Assembly: GCF_004005475.1 (NCBI RefSeq)
Contig: NZ_RZTZ01000003.1
Coordinates: 1-64,000, forward strand
DNA length: 64,000 nt
Direction: 5' to 3'
DNA from: Niallia taxi
GTDB taxonomy: Bacteria; Bacillota; Bacilli; Bacillales; Cytobacillaceae
Positions 8,661 to 17,361 of this stretch are shown here, in pieces. Each line of letters starts with the position of its first letter. Within the stretch, counting starts at the first letter, position 1. Under the pieces are notes generated by a model. The model saw only the letters and a program-made list of their open reading frames with translations, was not told the origin of the DNA and did not search any database. Position numbers and translations under genes: made by a program.

Positions 8661-8710
8661 AAAAGGAAACAAATATGGCTTGGTTCGCCCAGCCGCATTT
8701 GTTTCCTTTT
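8661..8710. terminator. terminator of the zinc-type oxidoreductase gene
   Basis: A long hairpin: AAAAGGAAACAAAT pairs with the distal ATTTGTTTCCTTTT, with inner GGCTTGG/CCCAGCC pairing. The T-tract on the minus strand serves the gene starting at 9713. Confidence 0.85.
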
Positions 8711-8711
8711 C

Positions 8712-9713
8712 TCATTGCCATTTATTAATCAATGATATTTTGCCAATCGCCTTACCTGTTTCCAAGTATTCATGCGACCTGCCAGCCTCTTCAAATGAAA
8801 AATCCTTTTCATCAACTAACGGCTTAAGCTTTCCTGCTTCTACAATCTCTGCAATTTTTTGAAGAATAACTCCATGTTCCACCCTTTTTGTTTCGTCCAA
8901 TATTTTTAAAAGCATAAAGGTAACATGTAAGGATAGACCTTTTGCATGCATTGGTGACAAATCATGTGTTGATCTTGCGGCAATGGCAAGGACTGTGCCA
9001 TGGGTTGCTGCTGCCTGAAAGGATGTATCTAAATTCTTTCCACCAACAGTGTCAAACACAGTCTGAAATCCATTTCCTCCAGTATATTTTTCTACATACT
9101 CTTCAACTGTTTCAGTTTTATAGTCAATTACTGTGTCTGCGCCTAATGACTTTGCTATATTGGCTTTTTCCTCTGTGGAAACAGTTGTATAAACGTTAGC
9201 ACCCTTCCACTTTGCAAGCTGTATTGCAATATGACCGACACCGCCTGTACCGCCATGAATTAATATATTTTGATTTGCAGCCAAATTTCCTTTTACAAAA
9301 AGCGCATCCCAAGCAGTTATGCTAACTAATGGCAAACATGCTGCTTGCTGCATCGTAATATTTTTAGGTTTTCGCGCTAATAATCGTACATCAGCAAGCA
9401 TAAATTCTGCTAAGGCCCCGCCTGTCCCTTTAAAACCGCCGGCACAGCCAAAAACTTCATCGCCAACCTTAAAGCTTTCGACACCTTCGCCTACTTCTTC
9501 CACAATTCCTGCAACATCACCATGAAGAACAGCAGGCAGCTCCGGGGAAGCAGCTGGAACTGCCCCTGCTCTAATCTTTGTATCAATTGGATTTACACTT
9601 GAAGCCAGTACTTTAATAATTACATAGCCAGGTTTAATACTGGGCTTTTCCATTTCTACTTCACGAAATACAGAAGAATTACCATATGAATCTACAATCA
9701 TTGCTTTCATCAT
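8712..9713 (-). CDS. zinc-type alcohol dehydrogenase-like / quinone oxidoreductase (MDR family)
   Basis: 333-residue medium-chain dehydrogenase/reductase of the quinone oxidoreductase branch. The GroES-like half has VLASSVNPIDTKIRAG and a GEGVESFKVGDEVFG stretch. The NADPH-binding half has ILIHGGTGGVGHIAIQLAK (about 149-167). The structural zinc cysteines of true alcohol dehydrogenases are absent, which supports NADPH:quinone or enoyl reduction; the substrate is unknown. Two adjacent ATGs (9713 and 9710) follow GAGAGGTAATAA, so the start is uncertain by one codon. It stands alone, divergent from the SDR at 9855. Confidence 0.88.
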   Translation of the reverse strand: MMKAMIVDSYGNSSVFREVEMEKPSIKPGYVIIKVLASSVNPIDTKIRAGAVPAASPELPAVLHGDVAGIVEEVGEGVESFKVGDEVFGCAGGFKGTGGALAEFMLADVRLLARKPKNITMQQAACLPLVSITAWDALFVKGNLAANQNILIHGGTGGVGHIAIQLAKWKGANVYTTVSTEEKANIAKSLGADTVIDYKTETVEEYVEKYTGGNGFQTVFDTVGGKNLDTSFQAAATHGTVLAIAARSTHDLSPMHAKGLSLHVTFMLLKILDETKRVEHGVILQKIAEIVEAGKLKPLVDEKDFSFEEAGRSHEYLETGKAIGKISLINKWQ

Positions 9714-9779
9714 TTATTACCTCTCCTCTCCCTTTTATTTTACAGAAAATTAAAAGGGAGAGGTACTCTTTCTGTATTG

Positions 9780-9805
9780 GTTTTAATTTCAAGTAAAAAG
9801 GTTAT
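9780..9805 (+). promoter_or_regulatory. candidate SigB promoter of the SDR at 9855
   Basis: GTTTTA (9780-9785), 14 nt, GGTTAT (9800-9805): one mismatch in each half to the SigB consensus GTTTAA-N12-14-GGGTAT. It is placed for a 40-45 nt leader before ATG 9855. Confidence 0.55.
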
Positions 9806-9854
9806 TAAGGAAGTACTTGCTAGCTTAATAAAAACAATTTTAGGAGGAATTATT

Positions 9855-10637
9855 ATGAGTGATTTGTCAAACAAAGTGGCATTAATTACAGGTGCGGCAT
9901 CTGGAATTGGGCATGCAGCCGCAATTTCTCTAGTGAAAAGCGGTGCAAAAGTAGCACTGCTCGACTTAATCCCTGAAAATTTAGAAGCTGTTGATAAAGA
10001 AATTAAGGAGCTTGGCGGTGAAGCCCTTATATTAGAAGCAAATATAGCAGATCCTTGTTCTATGAGCACTGCGATTGATTTTATTATCAACAAATGGGGA
10101 CATCTTGATATTGTGTTTGCAAATGCAGGAATCAATGGAAGAGTCTCACCGATTGAACATCTCGCTCCAGAGGATTGGGACAAAACAATGCAAATCAATC
10201 TTAAAGGTACCTTCCTCACAATAAAATACGCCGTTCCTCATTTGAAAAAAAATGGCGGAAGCATCATTATTACCAGCAGCATTAACGGTAACAGAACATA
10301 CTCCAGTTTTGGTATGTCCGCATACAGCACTTCCAAAGCCGGTCAAGTTGCATTTGGTAAAATGGCCGCATTGGAGCTCGCCAAGTATAAAATAAGGGTA
10401 AATATCATCTGTCCTGGAGCAATTGATACAAATATTGAAGAGAACACATTCCGTGAAGAGGAAAAACTGAAGGAAATTGCTATCCCAGTAGAATATCCTG
10501 AGGGAAGTCAGCCGCTTGCACAAAAATCTGGCGAGCCAAAACAGGTTGCAGATCTTGTCCTCTTCCTGAGCTCTGATGCCTCCAGTCATATTACTGGAAC
10601 AGAAATTTATATCGATGGCGCTGAATCACTGCTTTAA
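9855..10637 (+). CDS. short-chain dehydrogenase/reductase (SDR), paralogue of 4355-5140
   Basis: 260-residue classical SDR: TGAASGIG at 12-19, NAG at 90-92, Tyr157-x3-Lys161 (YSTSK), ending ITGTEIYIDGAESLL. It aligns in register with the SDR at 4355 (58 of 100 identical over residues 81-180, counted by hand). The start is ATG 9855, eight bases after AGGAGG; the longer frame from 9777 has no ribosome site and would overlap the promoter. A SigB-like promoter suggests general-stress induction. The substrate is unknown. It is monocistronic, closed by a hairpin. Confidence 0.88.
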   Translation: MSDLSNKVALITGAASGIGHAAAISLVKSGAKVALLDLIPENLEAVDKEIKELGGEALILEANIADPCSMSTAIDFIINKWGHLDIVFANAGINGRVSPIEHLAPEDWDKTMQINLKGTFLTIKYAVPHLKKNGGSIIITSSINGNRTYSSFGMSAYSTSKAGQVAFGKMAALELAKYKIRVNIICPGAIDTNIEENTFREEEKLKEIAIPVEYPEGSQPLAQKSGEPKQVADLVLFLSSDASSHITGTEIYIDGAESLL

Positions 10638-10645
10638 TAATCATT

Positions 10646-10685
10646 GGCTAAGTTTGCATTTACTCTGCATCCTTAGCCTTTTTAT
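10646..10685 (+). terminator. terminator after the SDR gene
   Basis: GGCTAAG (10646-10652) pairs with CTTAGCC followed by TTTTTATTT; the loop holds a second GCA/TGC pairing. Confidence 0.8.
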
Positions 10686-10798
10686 TTGTAAAACATATGA
10701 GAGGAGGATTTCCTGTCAATTATGCTACAATGTCATTACTGACTGCTTGGGAGAAGGTTTTCTTTCAAGTGAATATTCGGGTACAGGAGGTTAATTAA

Positions 10799-11542
10799 AT
10801 GAATGAAGTAATAAAAACATTAACACAACATCGTTCTTACCGTAAATATGAAAATAAAAGAGTACCAAATGAAATGCTTCATGCTATCTTGGATTCTGCA
10901 CAAGCTGCACCATCCTGGATAAACGGGCAGCATGTAACTGTCATAGTAGTAGAGGATCCTAAAAGAAAGGAAAAACTAGCAGAGCTTTGCGGTAATCAAA
11001 AGCATATTAATGAAGCACCTGTATTTTTAGTCTTCTGTATGGACTTCCACCGAACAGAGCTTTCAGCTAACCTGGAAAACTCTACTTTCGGTGCAGCAGA
11101 TCAATCAGACCTGCTACTAGTTGGAGCAACAGATGCAGGAATTGCTTTGGCAAATGCAATAACAGCTGCTGAATCACTCGGATTAGGTACTGTTCCAATC
11201 GGAGGTATCAGAAGGAATGCTCCAGAAGTGATTGAGTTTTTACAGCTTCCTAAGTATGTAGTGCCTATTTCTGGTTTATGCATCGGTTTTCCTGCTGAAG
11301 ATCCTGGTGTTAAGCCAAGACTTCCTAAAGAGGCTTATGTTCATAATGAAACCTATCATAATGACCAAACAGATGCATTAAAGGAATATAATGAAGTATT
11401 TAAGAAGTACTTACAAGAACGCGGCAGTGAACAAGCAAATTGGACAAACAGGGTTGCCAACTTTTATAAGCAGCCATATTATCCGAGCATTGGACCAGTG
11501 CTGCAAAAACAAGGCTTTCATGCAAAGGATTTGAAGGAATAA
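10799..11542 (+). CDS. NADPH-dependent nitroreductase (NfsA/FRP family)
   Basis: 247-residue FMN-dependent oxidoreductase. The N-terminal HRSYRKYENKRVP is the FMN-phosphate-binding start of the family. AAPSWINGQHVTVIVV and the GLGTVPIGGIRRNAPEV segment match NfsA/NfrA-type enzymes, as does the GLCIGFPAEDPGVKPRLP motif. Such enzymes reduce nitroaromatics, quinones or flavins with NADPH. The start ATG follows ACAGGAGG by eight bases. A TACAAT near 10728 is the only promoter candidate seen. A hairpin shared with the convergent kinase gene ends it. The physiological substrate is not evident. Confidence 0.88.
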   Translation: MNEVIKTLTQHRSYRKYENKRVPNEMLHAILDSAQAAPSWINGQHVTVIVVEDPKRKEKLAELCGNQKHINEAPVFLVFCMDFHRTELSANLENSTFGAADQSDLLLVGATDAGIALANAITAAESLGLGTVPIGGIRRNAPEVIEFLQLPKYVVPISGLCIGFPAEDPGVKPRLPKEAYVHNETYHNDQTDALKEYNEVFKKYLQERGSEQANWTNRVANFYKQPYYPSIGPVLQKQGFHAKDLKE

Positions 11543-11546
11543 AAAA

Positions 11547-11574
11547 ACATCCTCCTTAATCGGAGGATGTTTTC
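11547..11574. terminator. bidirectional terminator
   Basis: ACATCCTCC pairs with GGAGGATGT around TTAATC, with A-tract before and T-rich sequence after, between convergent genes. Confidence 0.88.
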
Positions 11575-11575
11575 T

Positions 11576-12805
11576 TTACTGTCCAAGCTTCGGAAAGGTG
11601 ATTTCAAAGCGTGTGCCTTTTTCCAGCTCACTGTCCACTCTTATCGTGCCTGAATGCTTGTCGATAATCCACTTTGCGATGGACAAGCCTAAGCCAGTTC
11701 CTTCTATATCTGTCCGTGATTGTTCGACTTGATAGAAACGGTTGAATATTTTTGAAATGTCCTGCTTTGGAATACCAATTCCGTTGTCTTTTACCTCTAA
11801 TTCAATTGTATGAGCCTTAGCAGCGGCATTTATTGCAATTGTGCCACCTTCATCCGTAAACTTCATGCTATTATCAACGAGTATGACAAGCAACTGGTGT
11901 ATTCGCTCTTTGTCACCAATCAGCTTGATTGGTGTAATTGTATCTGTATATATCCTTTTCCCTTGGAACTCTGCTATATCTGCATACTGGTCAATTACTT
12001 CTTGAATAAGAACATCTAAGGCAAATTCTTGCTTCGATATTTCCATCTGATTTGAATCAGACCTTGCAAGTGTTAATAAACTGGTAACAAGCTTATTCAG
12101 TCTTCGTGTCTCTTTCGAGATAACAGAGATGTCAATCGCCTTTTCCTGAATGGTGGCATCAGGTTCCTGGAACAGAAGATCTGTTCTTGATTGAATAACA
12201 GCTAACGGCGTTCTTAGCTCATGAGAAGCATCTGAAACGAATTGCTGCTGTGATTCCCATGATTTTTGAATTGGTACTAATGCTCGCCCCGCAAGGAAAT
12301 AACCAGCTAGTATTGCGAAAATGCTACCCGCAAGCACACCTAAAGTCATAATGATAATCAATCTGTTCAGCATTGATTTTTCCGGATTGGTGCTGCGAAT
12401 AAACTGAAAGGTTTCCTTTGTTCCATCCTCCATCTTAACTTTGACAGCAATAGTGTTATAACTGTAGCCGCTGACTGTCTGTTTCTCAACAATCCTATCG
12501 TAATCCTTTGGATAAAAATTCTCGAACTCACTTGCATAATTTATGATGTTTTGGGATATCGAATCTATCTCTTTATCTTCTGTCCATTTAATGAGGGAGA
12601 TTTGCGGATCGCCCACTGGACCCCTTCCGACTTCCCTTTGATCTGGATGACTAACGGATTCCACCGCTTCTTCCAGTGATTTATTTATATCCTTATATAT
12701 TTGCTTTTCTGTGTAATGATAAATCATCACACCAAGGACGACCATCAATAATATGAATACAAGCGAATTAAGAAAGGTTAACTTAATTCTTGTCTTTTGG
12801 AACAT
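11576..12805 (-). CDS. two-component sensor histidine kinase
   Basis: 409 residues. TM1 spans about 10-29, an extracellular sensor segment about 30-145, and TM2 about 148-171. HisKA has SDASHELRTPLAVIQ (His195), followed by an HATPase domain with DNSMKFTDEGG, DNGIGIP and GTGLGLSIAK. It is an OmpR-partner class I kinase of the CiaH/YkoH type. It is transcribed 12 bases after its response regulator; GGGGATACACCT precedes the ATG. The upstream neighbours encode cell-envelope glycosylation enzymes, so an envelope signal is plausible (inference). Confidence 0.9.
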   Translation of the reverse strand: MFQKTRIKLTFLNSLVFILLMVVLGVMIYHYTEKQIYKDINKSLEEAVESVSHPDQREVGRGPVGDPQISLIKWTEDKEIDSISQNIINYASEFENFYPKDYDRIVEKQTVSGYSYNTIAVKVKMEDGTKETFQFIRSTNPEKSMLNRLIIIMTLGVLAGSIFAILAGYFLAGRALVPIQKSWESQQQFVSDASHELRTPLAVIQSRTDLLFQEPDATIQEKAIDISVISKETRRLNKLVTSLLTLARSDSNQMEISKQEFALDVLIQEVIDQYADIAEFQGKRIYTDTITPIKLIGDKERIHQLLVILVDNSMKFTDEGGTIAINAAAKAHTIELEVKDNGIGIPKQDISKIFNRFYQVEQSRTDIEGTGLGLSIAKWIIDKHSGTIRVDSELEKGTRFEITFPKLGQ

Positions 12806-12817
12806 AGGTGTATCCCC

Positions 12818-13489
12818 TTATGCTTTCTTCAAAATATATCCAACACCTCGAACAGTTTGAATATCTTTATGATAAGCAAAATCTTCTAATTTTTTGCGAA
12901 GCTGATGAATGAATACTTCCACTATGGCGATTGTCGTATCAGAGTCAAATCCCCAAATACGGTCAAATATCTGTTCCTTCGTTAGAATTTTCCCTGTGTT
13001 TTGGATTAAATACTCCAGCAATTCATATTGCTTGACCGTTAATTTAATTGGAACACCTTTCACAAGCACATCATTTTCTTTTCCAGTCAGCAATATTTCA
13101 TCATACTTAAGCCCTGCATCTATATCTAATGCTCCGCTTCTTCTAAGCAGTGCTTTAATTCTTGCCTCTAGCTCAGGAGCCTGGAACGGTTTGACTAAAT
13201 AATCGTCTCCGCCGAATTCTAAGCCTTTAACCCTGTCCTCAAGCGAATCCTTTGCTGTTAAAAAAAGTACGGGTGTATTGACCTTTTCCTTGCGCAGTAT
13301 TTGCACAATTTCAAAGCCATTCATATATGGTAGCATGACATCCAAGACGATTAAATCATATATGTTTTGCTGTGCAAAAAATAATCCGTCTTCGCCATTA
13401 TCTGCAGTATCCACAGAATATTCCTTCTCCAATATCCCTTTTATGGATTCTAATAATGGCTTATTATCCTCCACAACTAGTAATTTCAT
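12818..13489 (-). CDS. OmpR-family response regulator
   Basis: 223 residues. The receiver domain (1-115) has the acidic pair at VVED, phospho-acceptor Asp50 (LIVLDVMLPYMNG), Thr in FLTAKD and the conserved Lys in YLVKPF. The C-terminal winged-helix domain (about 125-220) ends in RGVGYILKKA, typical of PhoB/OmpR regulators. AGGAGATATAATACG precedes the ATG. It partners the kinase 12 bases downstream. Its targets are unknown; the adjacent glycosylation operon is the obvious candidate. Confidence 0.93.
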   Translation of the reverse strand: MKLLVVEDNKPLLESIKGILEKEYSVDTADNGEDGLFFAQQNIYDLIVLDVMLPYMNGFEIVQILRKEKVNTPVLFLTAKDSLEDRVKGLEFGGDDYLVKPFQAPELEARIKALLRRSGALDIDAGLKYDEILLTGKENDVLVKGVPIKLTVKQYELLEYLIQNTGKILTKEQIFDRIWGFDSDTTIAIVEVFIHQLRKKLEDFAYHKDIQTVRGVGYILKKA

Positions 13490-13615
13490 CGTATTATATC
13501 TCCTTTGGCTTTTAAGTTTGGCATTTGCTAAGCTGATTCATTAGCATTATTTATAACATAAGCCCAAGTATAAATAAATACTATCATCTTGTTTTTGGCT
13601 CTATTTGAAAGAGAG

Positions 13616-13650
13616 AAAGCGATTCGCTTTGACGAATCGCTTTTCTTTTT
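13616..13650. terminator. terminator between ykcB-like gene and the response regulator
   Basis: AAAGCGATTCG pairs with CGAATCGCTTT around a short loop. The T-tract is better on the plus strand; on the minus strand it is followed by a C/T-rich stretch. Confidence 0.7.
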
Positions 13651-13651
13651 A

Positions 13652-15799
13652 TTACTTTTGGTACTCATACAAGGTTTGGCCCATGCCTCTCATATCTGAT
13701 GCAGCAGTGCTGTCAGTAGTGTCTGTTGTATCTGAGGAATACTCACTGCTCGGTACCTCCACACAGTTTTCCTGTATCCACTCTGTAACTTCACTATTTC
13801 CTCCCATTCCTTGTCCGGATAGTAAGAAGTACTTAATTTCTCCTGCTTCTGCCATTTTTTCGAGCTCTTCTACTGTCGGAGCAGGATCAGAGCCGCCAAA
13901 ACCACCCATTGCCATTACAGCATAGTCTGTGTTCAGCATGATGGAGTAAGCCGATTGAGCTCTCTGTACAGCAAGGAAGAATTTCTCGCCATTATAGTTG
14001 TCTTCCAAATAAGACATTAAGCCGGAGTCAATGCTTTCCATATCTCCTCCGCCGCCGCCCATGCGGCCCATTCCATCACTGCTATCATCATTTGCATCTC
14101 TACCAGGGAAACCAGATGGTGCATCTCCAGCATCACTTGGCATATTGCCCGACGGTATACCGCTTGGCATTTCGCCTTGCTGCATATTACCTCCAAAGGC
14201 ACCCATGCCTCCGCCACCGCCTCCTGGTCCGCCCATTCCGCTAGTCGGTCCAGCAGTTGGTGTAGACTCATTGCCAGTCTTTGTGATAGTAATAGCTGTC
14301 CAATATATTGGCAGTACTAATAATGCCAATATACTTATCACAGCAATTGTCTCCTTAATAGTCGCACTTGATTTTCCAGCAATCAAAAGCATGAACAGGA
14401 CAACACCTAATATGATGCCAACCCACATCCAAATGATCGATACAGACGAGCTGTTTTGATAAACAATTAACGCCTCGAAAAAGAAAGTGACAAGTATGCC
14501 AACAGGAAGCAGCCAGCTTTCCCATCCCTTTTCTTCCTTATAGAAATCCCATAATGTCGTAAAGCCGATACCGACAAGTGCGGCAATGGCAGGCCCCATC
14601 ATACTCAAGTAATAATGATGGTAGAACAATGCGATGCTAAAGAATACGAACATAGGTGCAAGCCAGATGAACCAGAATGCTGCAAAATGATGCTTTATTG
14701 TATACTTTCTTGTTTTAATGAAGGACACGACTAGCCCTATGATTGCAAATAATACCAATGGAAGCAGCCAGCTGATTTGTCCAGACAACTCACTTTGGAA
14801 TAAACGAAGCGGTCCTGCTTCCCCTGTATTAAACATACCAGATTGACTTGAACTGCCACCGTCGCCTTGCTGCCCACCACTAGGCATAGACGGAAGCCCT
14901 TCCTCACTTGTACTCGAACTGCTGTTTGCTGATGTACTAGTGTCATCTGTTTGCGTTTGTGTCTGAGCTTGCGGAGCTTGTGCACTTCCACCGCCTCCCA
15001 TGCCAGAATCTTGACCAGTTAATCGCGATAGGCCGTTATACCCGAAGGCAAGCTCTAACACTGAATTTGTTTCACTTCCGCCCATATACGGTCTTTCGCT
15101 TTCAGGAGTCATATCGACGGCAAGTGCCCACGACAATGATATAACAAGAAGAAGTAGCGTTGATGCCGCTAAATGAATGATTTTTTTCCAGATTTTTATC
15201 TCTCTAGTTGCAAAGAAATAATAGAATGCAAATGCAGGCAATACCATATATGCTTGCAGCATTTTCACATTAAAGCCAACACCTACAAGAGCAAAACTTA
15301 ATAGCAGCCAACCAAGCTTTTGCTTTTCAACAGCTTTCATTAACGCCCAGGCTGCCGTCATTAATGTGACAATCAAAATACTGTCAACATTATTCGTTCT
15401 GACTACAGCTACAAAAATCGGGGAGCATGCCAGTACTAAACTAGAAATAAGAGCTGCTGCTCTGCCGAATTTCGGTTTAACCATGATATATAACAGCCAT
15501 ACAGAAACGATCCCTGCCAATGCCTCAGGCAAAAGAAGTACGAAGTCATTGAAGCCAAAAATCTTGGCAAAAATCGCTTGAATCCATAATGCAACTGGAG
15601 GTTTATCAACGGTAATAAATCCGGCTGGATCGAAGGATACAAAGAAAAAGTTATGGAAGCTTGTCAACATACTTTTCACAGCTACAGAATAATAAGAATT
15701 CGTGCCAGCATTCTGCAGATTATAGAAGTTTAATCCAGCAGAAAACAGCAATATAGCGATTAAAAGGATATCAACTCTTCCCTTTGTCCAATTTTTCAT
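13652..15799 (-). CDS. ykcB: ArnT/PMT-like glycosyltransferase family 39 membrane protein (YkcB-like)
   Basis: 715-residue polytopic membrane glycosyltransferase. The N-terminal acidic catalytic loop lies after TM1 (NAGTNSYYSVAVKSM), and FDPAGFITVDKPPVALW is typical of the YkcB/ArnT-like family that uses polyprenyl-phosphate sugars. About 11-12 hydrophobic segments are followed by an extracellular C-terminal domain. Two low-complexity stretches rich in G, S, Q, T, M and P interrupt it (about residues 265-325 and 525-600). The start is taken as ATG 15799: it has GGAG six bases upstream and overlaps the preceding stop as ATGA; ATG 15811 is the alternative. It is the last gene of the GtrB-GtrA-YkcB operon. 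Confidence 0.85.
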   Translation of the reverse strand: MKNWTKGRVDILLIAILLFSAGLNFYNLQNAGTNSYYSVAVKSMLTSFHNFFFVSFDPAGFITVDKPPVALWIQAIFAKIFGFNDFVLLLPEALAGIVSVWLLYIMVKPKFGRAAALISSLVLACSPIFVAVVRTNNVDSILIVTLMTAAWALMKAVEKQKLGWLLLSFALVGVGFNVKMLQAYMVLPAFAFYYFFATREIKIWKKIIHLAASTLLLLVISLSWALAVDMTPESERPYMGGSETNSVLELAFGYNGLSRLTGQDSGMGGGGSAQAPQAQTQTQTDDTSTSANSSSSTSEEGLPSMPSGGQQGDGGSSSQSGMFNTGEAGPLRLFQSELSGQISWLLPLVLFAIIGLVVSFIKTRKYTIKHHFAAFWFIWLAPMFVFFSIALFYHHYYLSMMGPAIAALVGIGFTTLWDFYKEEKGWESWLLPVGILVTFFFEALIVYQNSSSVSIIWMWVGIILGVVLFMLLIAGKSSATIKETIAVISILALLVLPIYWTAITITKTGNESTPTAGPTSGMGGPGGGGGGMGAFGGNMQQGEMPSGIPSGNMPSDAGDAPSGFPGRDANDDSSDGMGRMGGGGGDMESIDSGLMSYLEDNYNGEKFFLAVQRAQSAYSIMLNTDYAVMAMGGFGGSDPAPTVEELEKMAEAGEIKYFLLSGQGMGGNSEVTEWIQENCVEVPSSEYSSDTTDTTDSTAASDMRGMGQTLYEYQK

Positions 15800-16224
15800 A
15801 TTTTTCTCCATTCTTTTTTATCTTGTATTTTGGTTAGCTCCGTTTTTTCCTTTGTAAAAACTAGCATTTTCGTTCCAATAAAATTAACGATTGTCCCAAT
15901 TGCCGTCACTAAAAATTTACTTAAGAACAAGTTCATGCCTTGCTTTGAATAAAACAAATCAAGCAGGTACAAGGTGATGGATAATGTCACCACATTAACA
16001 GCTAAAAATCGCAGAAACTCACCTATACTTGCCCTCTTTGTCTGTTTAAAGGTCCATGTTCTGTTCACAAAATAACTGTTTAATACTCCGCATGAATAGG
16101 AAAGGATTTGAGCCACGAGAAAATTTGCGCCAACACCTGTTACAATCGCATAGACAATGAAATCAATGATTGTATTTATGGACCCTACAAGGCCAAACTT
16201 AATAAAAACCAGCCACTTCTTCAT
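15796..16224 (-). CDS. GtrA family membrane protein (putative lipid-sugar flippase)
   Basis: 142 residues with four hydrophobic helices (about 9-30, 36-55, 72-92, 103-125), the GtrA/PF04138 fold. Family hallmarks are FGLVGSINTIIDFIVY at the N-terminus and NSYFVNRTWTFKQ in the middle. GtrA proteins are thought to flip undecaprenyl-phosphate-linked glucose or related sugars across the membrane. The start overlaps the GtrB stop by four bases (ATGA) and its end overlaps the next start likewise, showing tight translational coupling in the operon. Confidence 0.92.
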   Translation of the reverse strand: MKKWLVFIKFGLVGSINTIIDFIVYAIVTGVGANFLVAQILSYSCGVLNSYFVNRTWTFKQTKRASIGEFLRFLAVNVVTLSITLYLLDLFYSKQGMNLFLSKFLVTAIGTIVNFIGTKMLVFTKEKTELTKIQDKKEWRKI

Positions 16225-17192
16225 TTCAGCACAAACGGTTTAGCTGATGCCTGTTCATGCTGATAAATGTCCTTGACGATATAAAGCGGCCTGTTTTTTG
16301 CTTCGTCATATATACGTCCGATATACTCACCAATAACACCTAGCATCATTAGCGTAATCCCGCTAAAGAACAGCTGAATAACAATTATTGATGACCATCC
16401 CGTAACAGTCGTAGTCGTAAACAGCTTTTGATAAAGGACAATCAGCATATACACAAAGCCTATTACCGAAAGAAAAGCACCTAAATAGTTGGCTAGCTTC
16501 AATGGCTTATAAGAGAAGGATGTTATTCCATCTAGTGATAATTTAAGCATCCTTTTTAACGGATATTTCGTTTCACCGGCAAATCTTTCATCCCTCTCAT
16601 ACTCTACAGCCGTTTGCTTAAACCCGACCCAGCTAACAAGTCCTCTAACAAAACGGTTTTTTTCGTGAATATTATTCATTTGATCACACACTTTTCGGTC
16701 AATCAGACGAAAATCTCCTGTATCAATTGGAATATCAATTTCTGTCATAGCCCGTAATGTTCTGTAGAATGCTGATGCAGTCTGTTTCTTAAAGAAGGTT
16801 TCTCCCTTTCTCGCCGTGCGTTTTGCATATACAACATCATAGCCTTCCTTCCACTTTTGAATCATTTCGAGAATAAGCTCTGGCGGGTCTTGGAGATCTG
16901 CATCAATGATGACAATGGCATTCCCTGATGCATAGTCCATTCCAGCTGTAATCGCAATTTGGTGACCGAAGTTTCTGGAGAAATCAACAATCTTAATAGT
17001 TTTGTCCTGCTCACTTAGCTGCAGCAATATATCCACAGATTTGTCTCTGGACCCATCATTGATGAACAGCAGTTCATAATTTCCATCTGCACTTTGCATC
17101 ACTGTTTTAAGTCTTTCATACGTATGTTCAATTACTTCTTCCTCGTTATAAACAGGAATAACAATAGAATAATCTACTTTTTCGTTCGTCAT
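16221..17192 (-). CDS. GtrB/YkcC-like polyprenyl-phosphate glycosyltransferase
   Basis: 323-residue GT2 family transferase with DPM1-like catalytic domain: YSIVIPVYNEEEVIEHTY at the start, INDGSRDKS, and the DADLQDPPE metal-binding stretch. Two C-terminal membrane helices follow (about 230-255 and 265-290), as in GtrB and YkcC. It should transfer a sugar from a nucleotide sugar to undecaprenyl phosphate for use by the two downstream membrane proteins. The start is ATG 17192 with GGAAGAG upstream; the longer frame from 17222 lacks a ribosome site. First gene of the three-gene operon. Confidence 0.92.
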   Translation of the reverse strand: MTNEKVDYSIVIPVYNEEEVIEHTYERLKTVMQSADGNYELLFINDGSRDKSVDILLQLSEQDKTIKIVDFSRNFGHQIAITAGMDYASGNAIVIIDADLQDPPELILEMIQKWKEGYDVVYAKRTARKGETFFKKQTASAFYRTLRAMTEIDIPIDTGDFRLIDRKVCDQMNNIHEKNRFVRGLVSWVGFKQTAVEYERDERFAGETKYPLKRMLKLSLDGITSFSYKPLKLANYLGAFLSVIGFVYMLIVLYQKLFTTTTVTGWSSIIVIQLFFSGITLMMLGVIGEYIGRIYDEAKNRPLYIVKDIYQHEQASAKPFVLK

Positions 17193-17307
17193 GAAATCAC
17201 TCTTCCTTTCTATAAATCGCAACTTTGAAAGATGGTCCGAATGGAATAGCTTGATTCTAGCGAACGTTTCTTAATTAATCCTTAACTTATTAACAATATC
17301 TAGAAAT

Positions 17308-17357
17308 AAAAAAAAGGCTCTATGCATGCTGTTTTTCCATGCATAAAGCCTTTTTTG
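17308..17357. terminator. terminator with long stem
   Basis: AAAAAGGCTCTATGCATG pairs with CATGCATAAAGCCTTTTTT (minor internal mismatch). A- and T-tracts flank it; on the minus strand it closes the gene at 17362. Confidence 0.88.
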
Positions 17358-17361
17358 TGTG

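Noticed and set aside
14017-14459. Overlapping frames in the Gly/Met-rich part of the ykcB-like gene
   Set aside because: Shadows of the repetitive coding sequence with no start signals.
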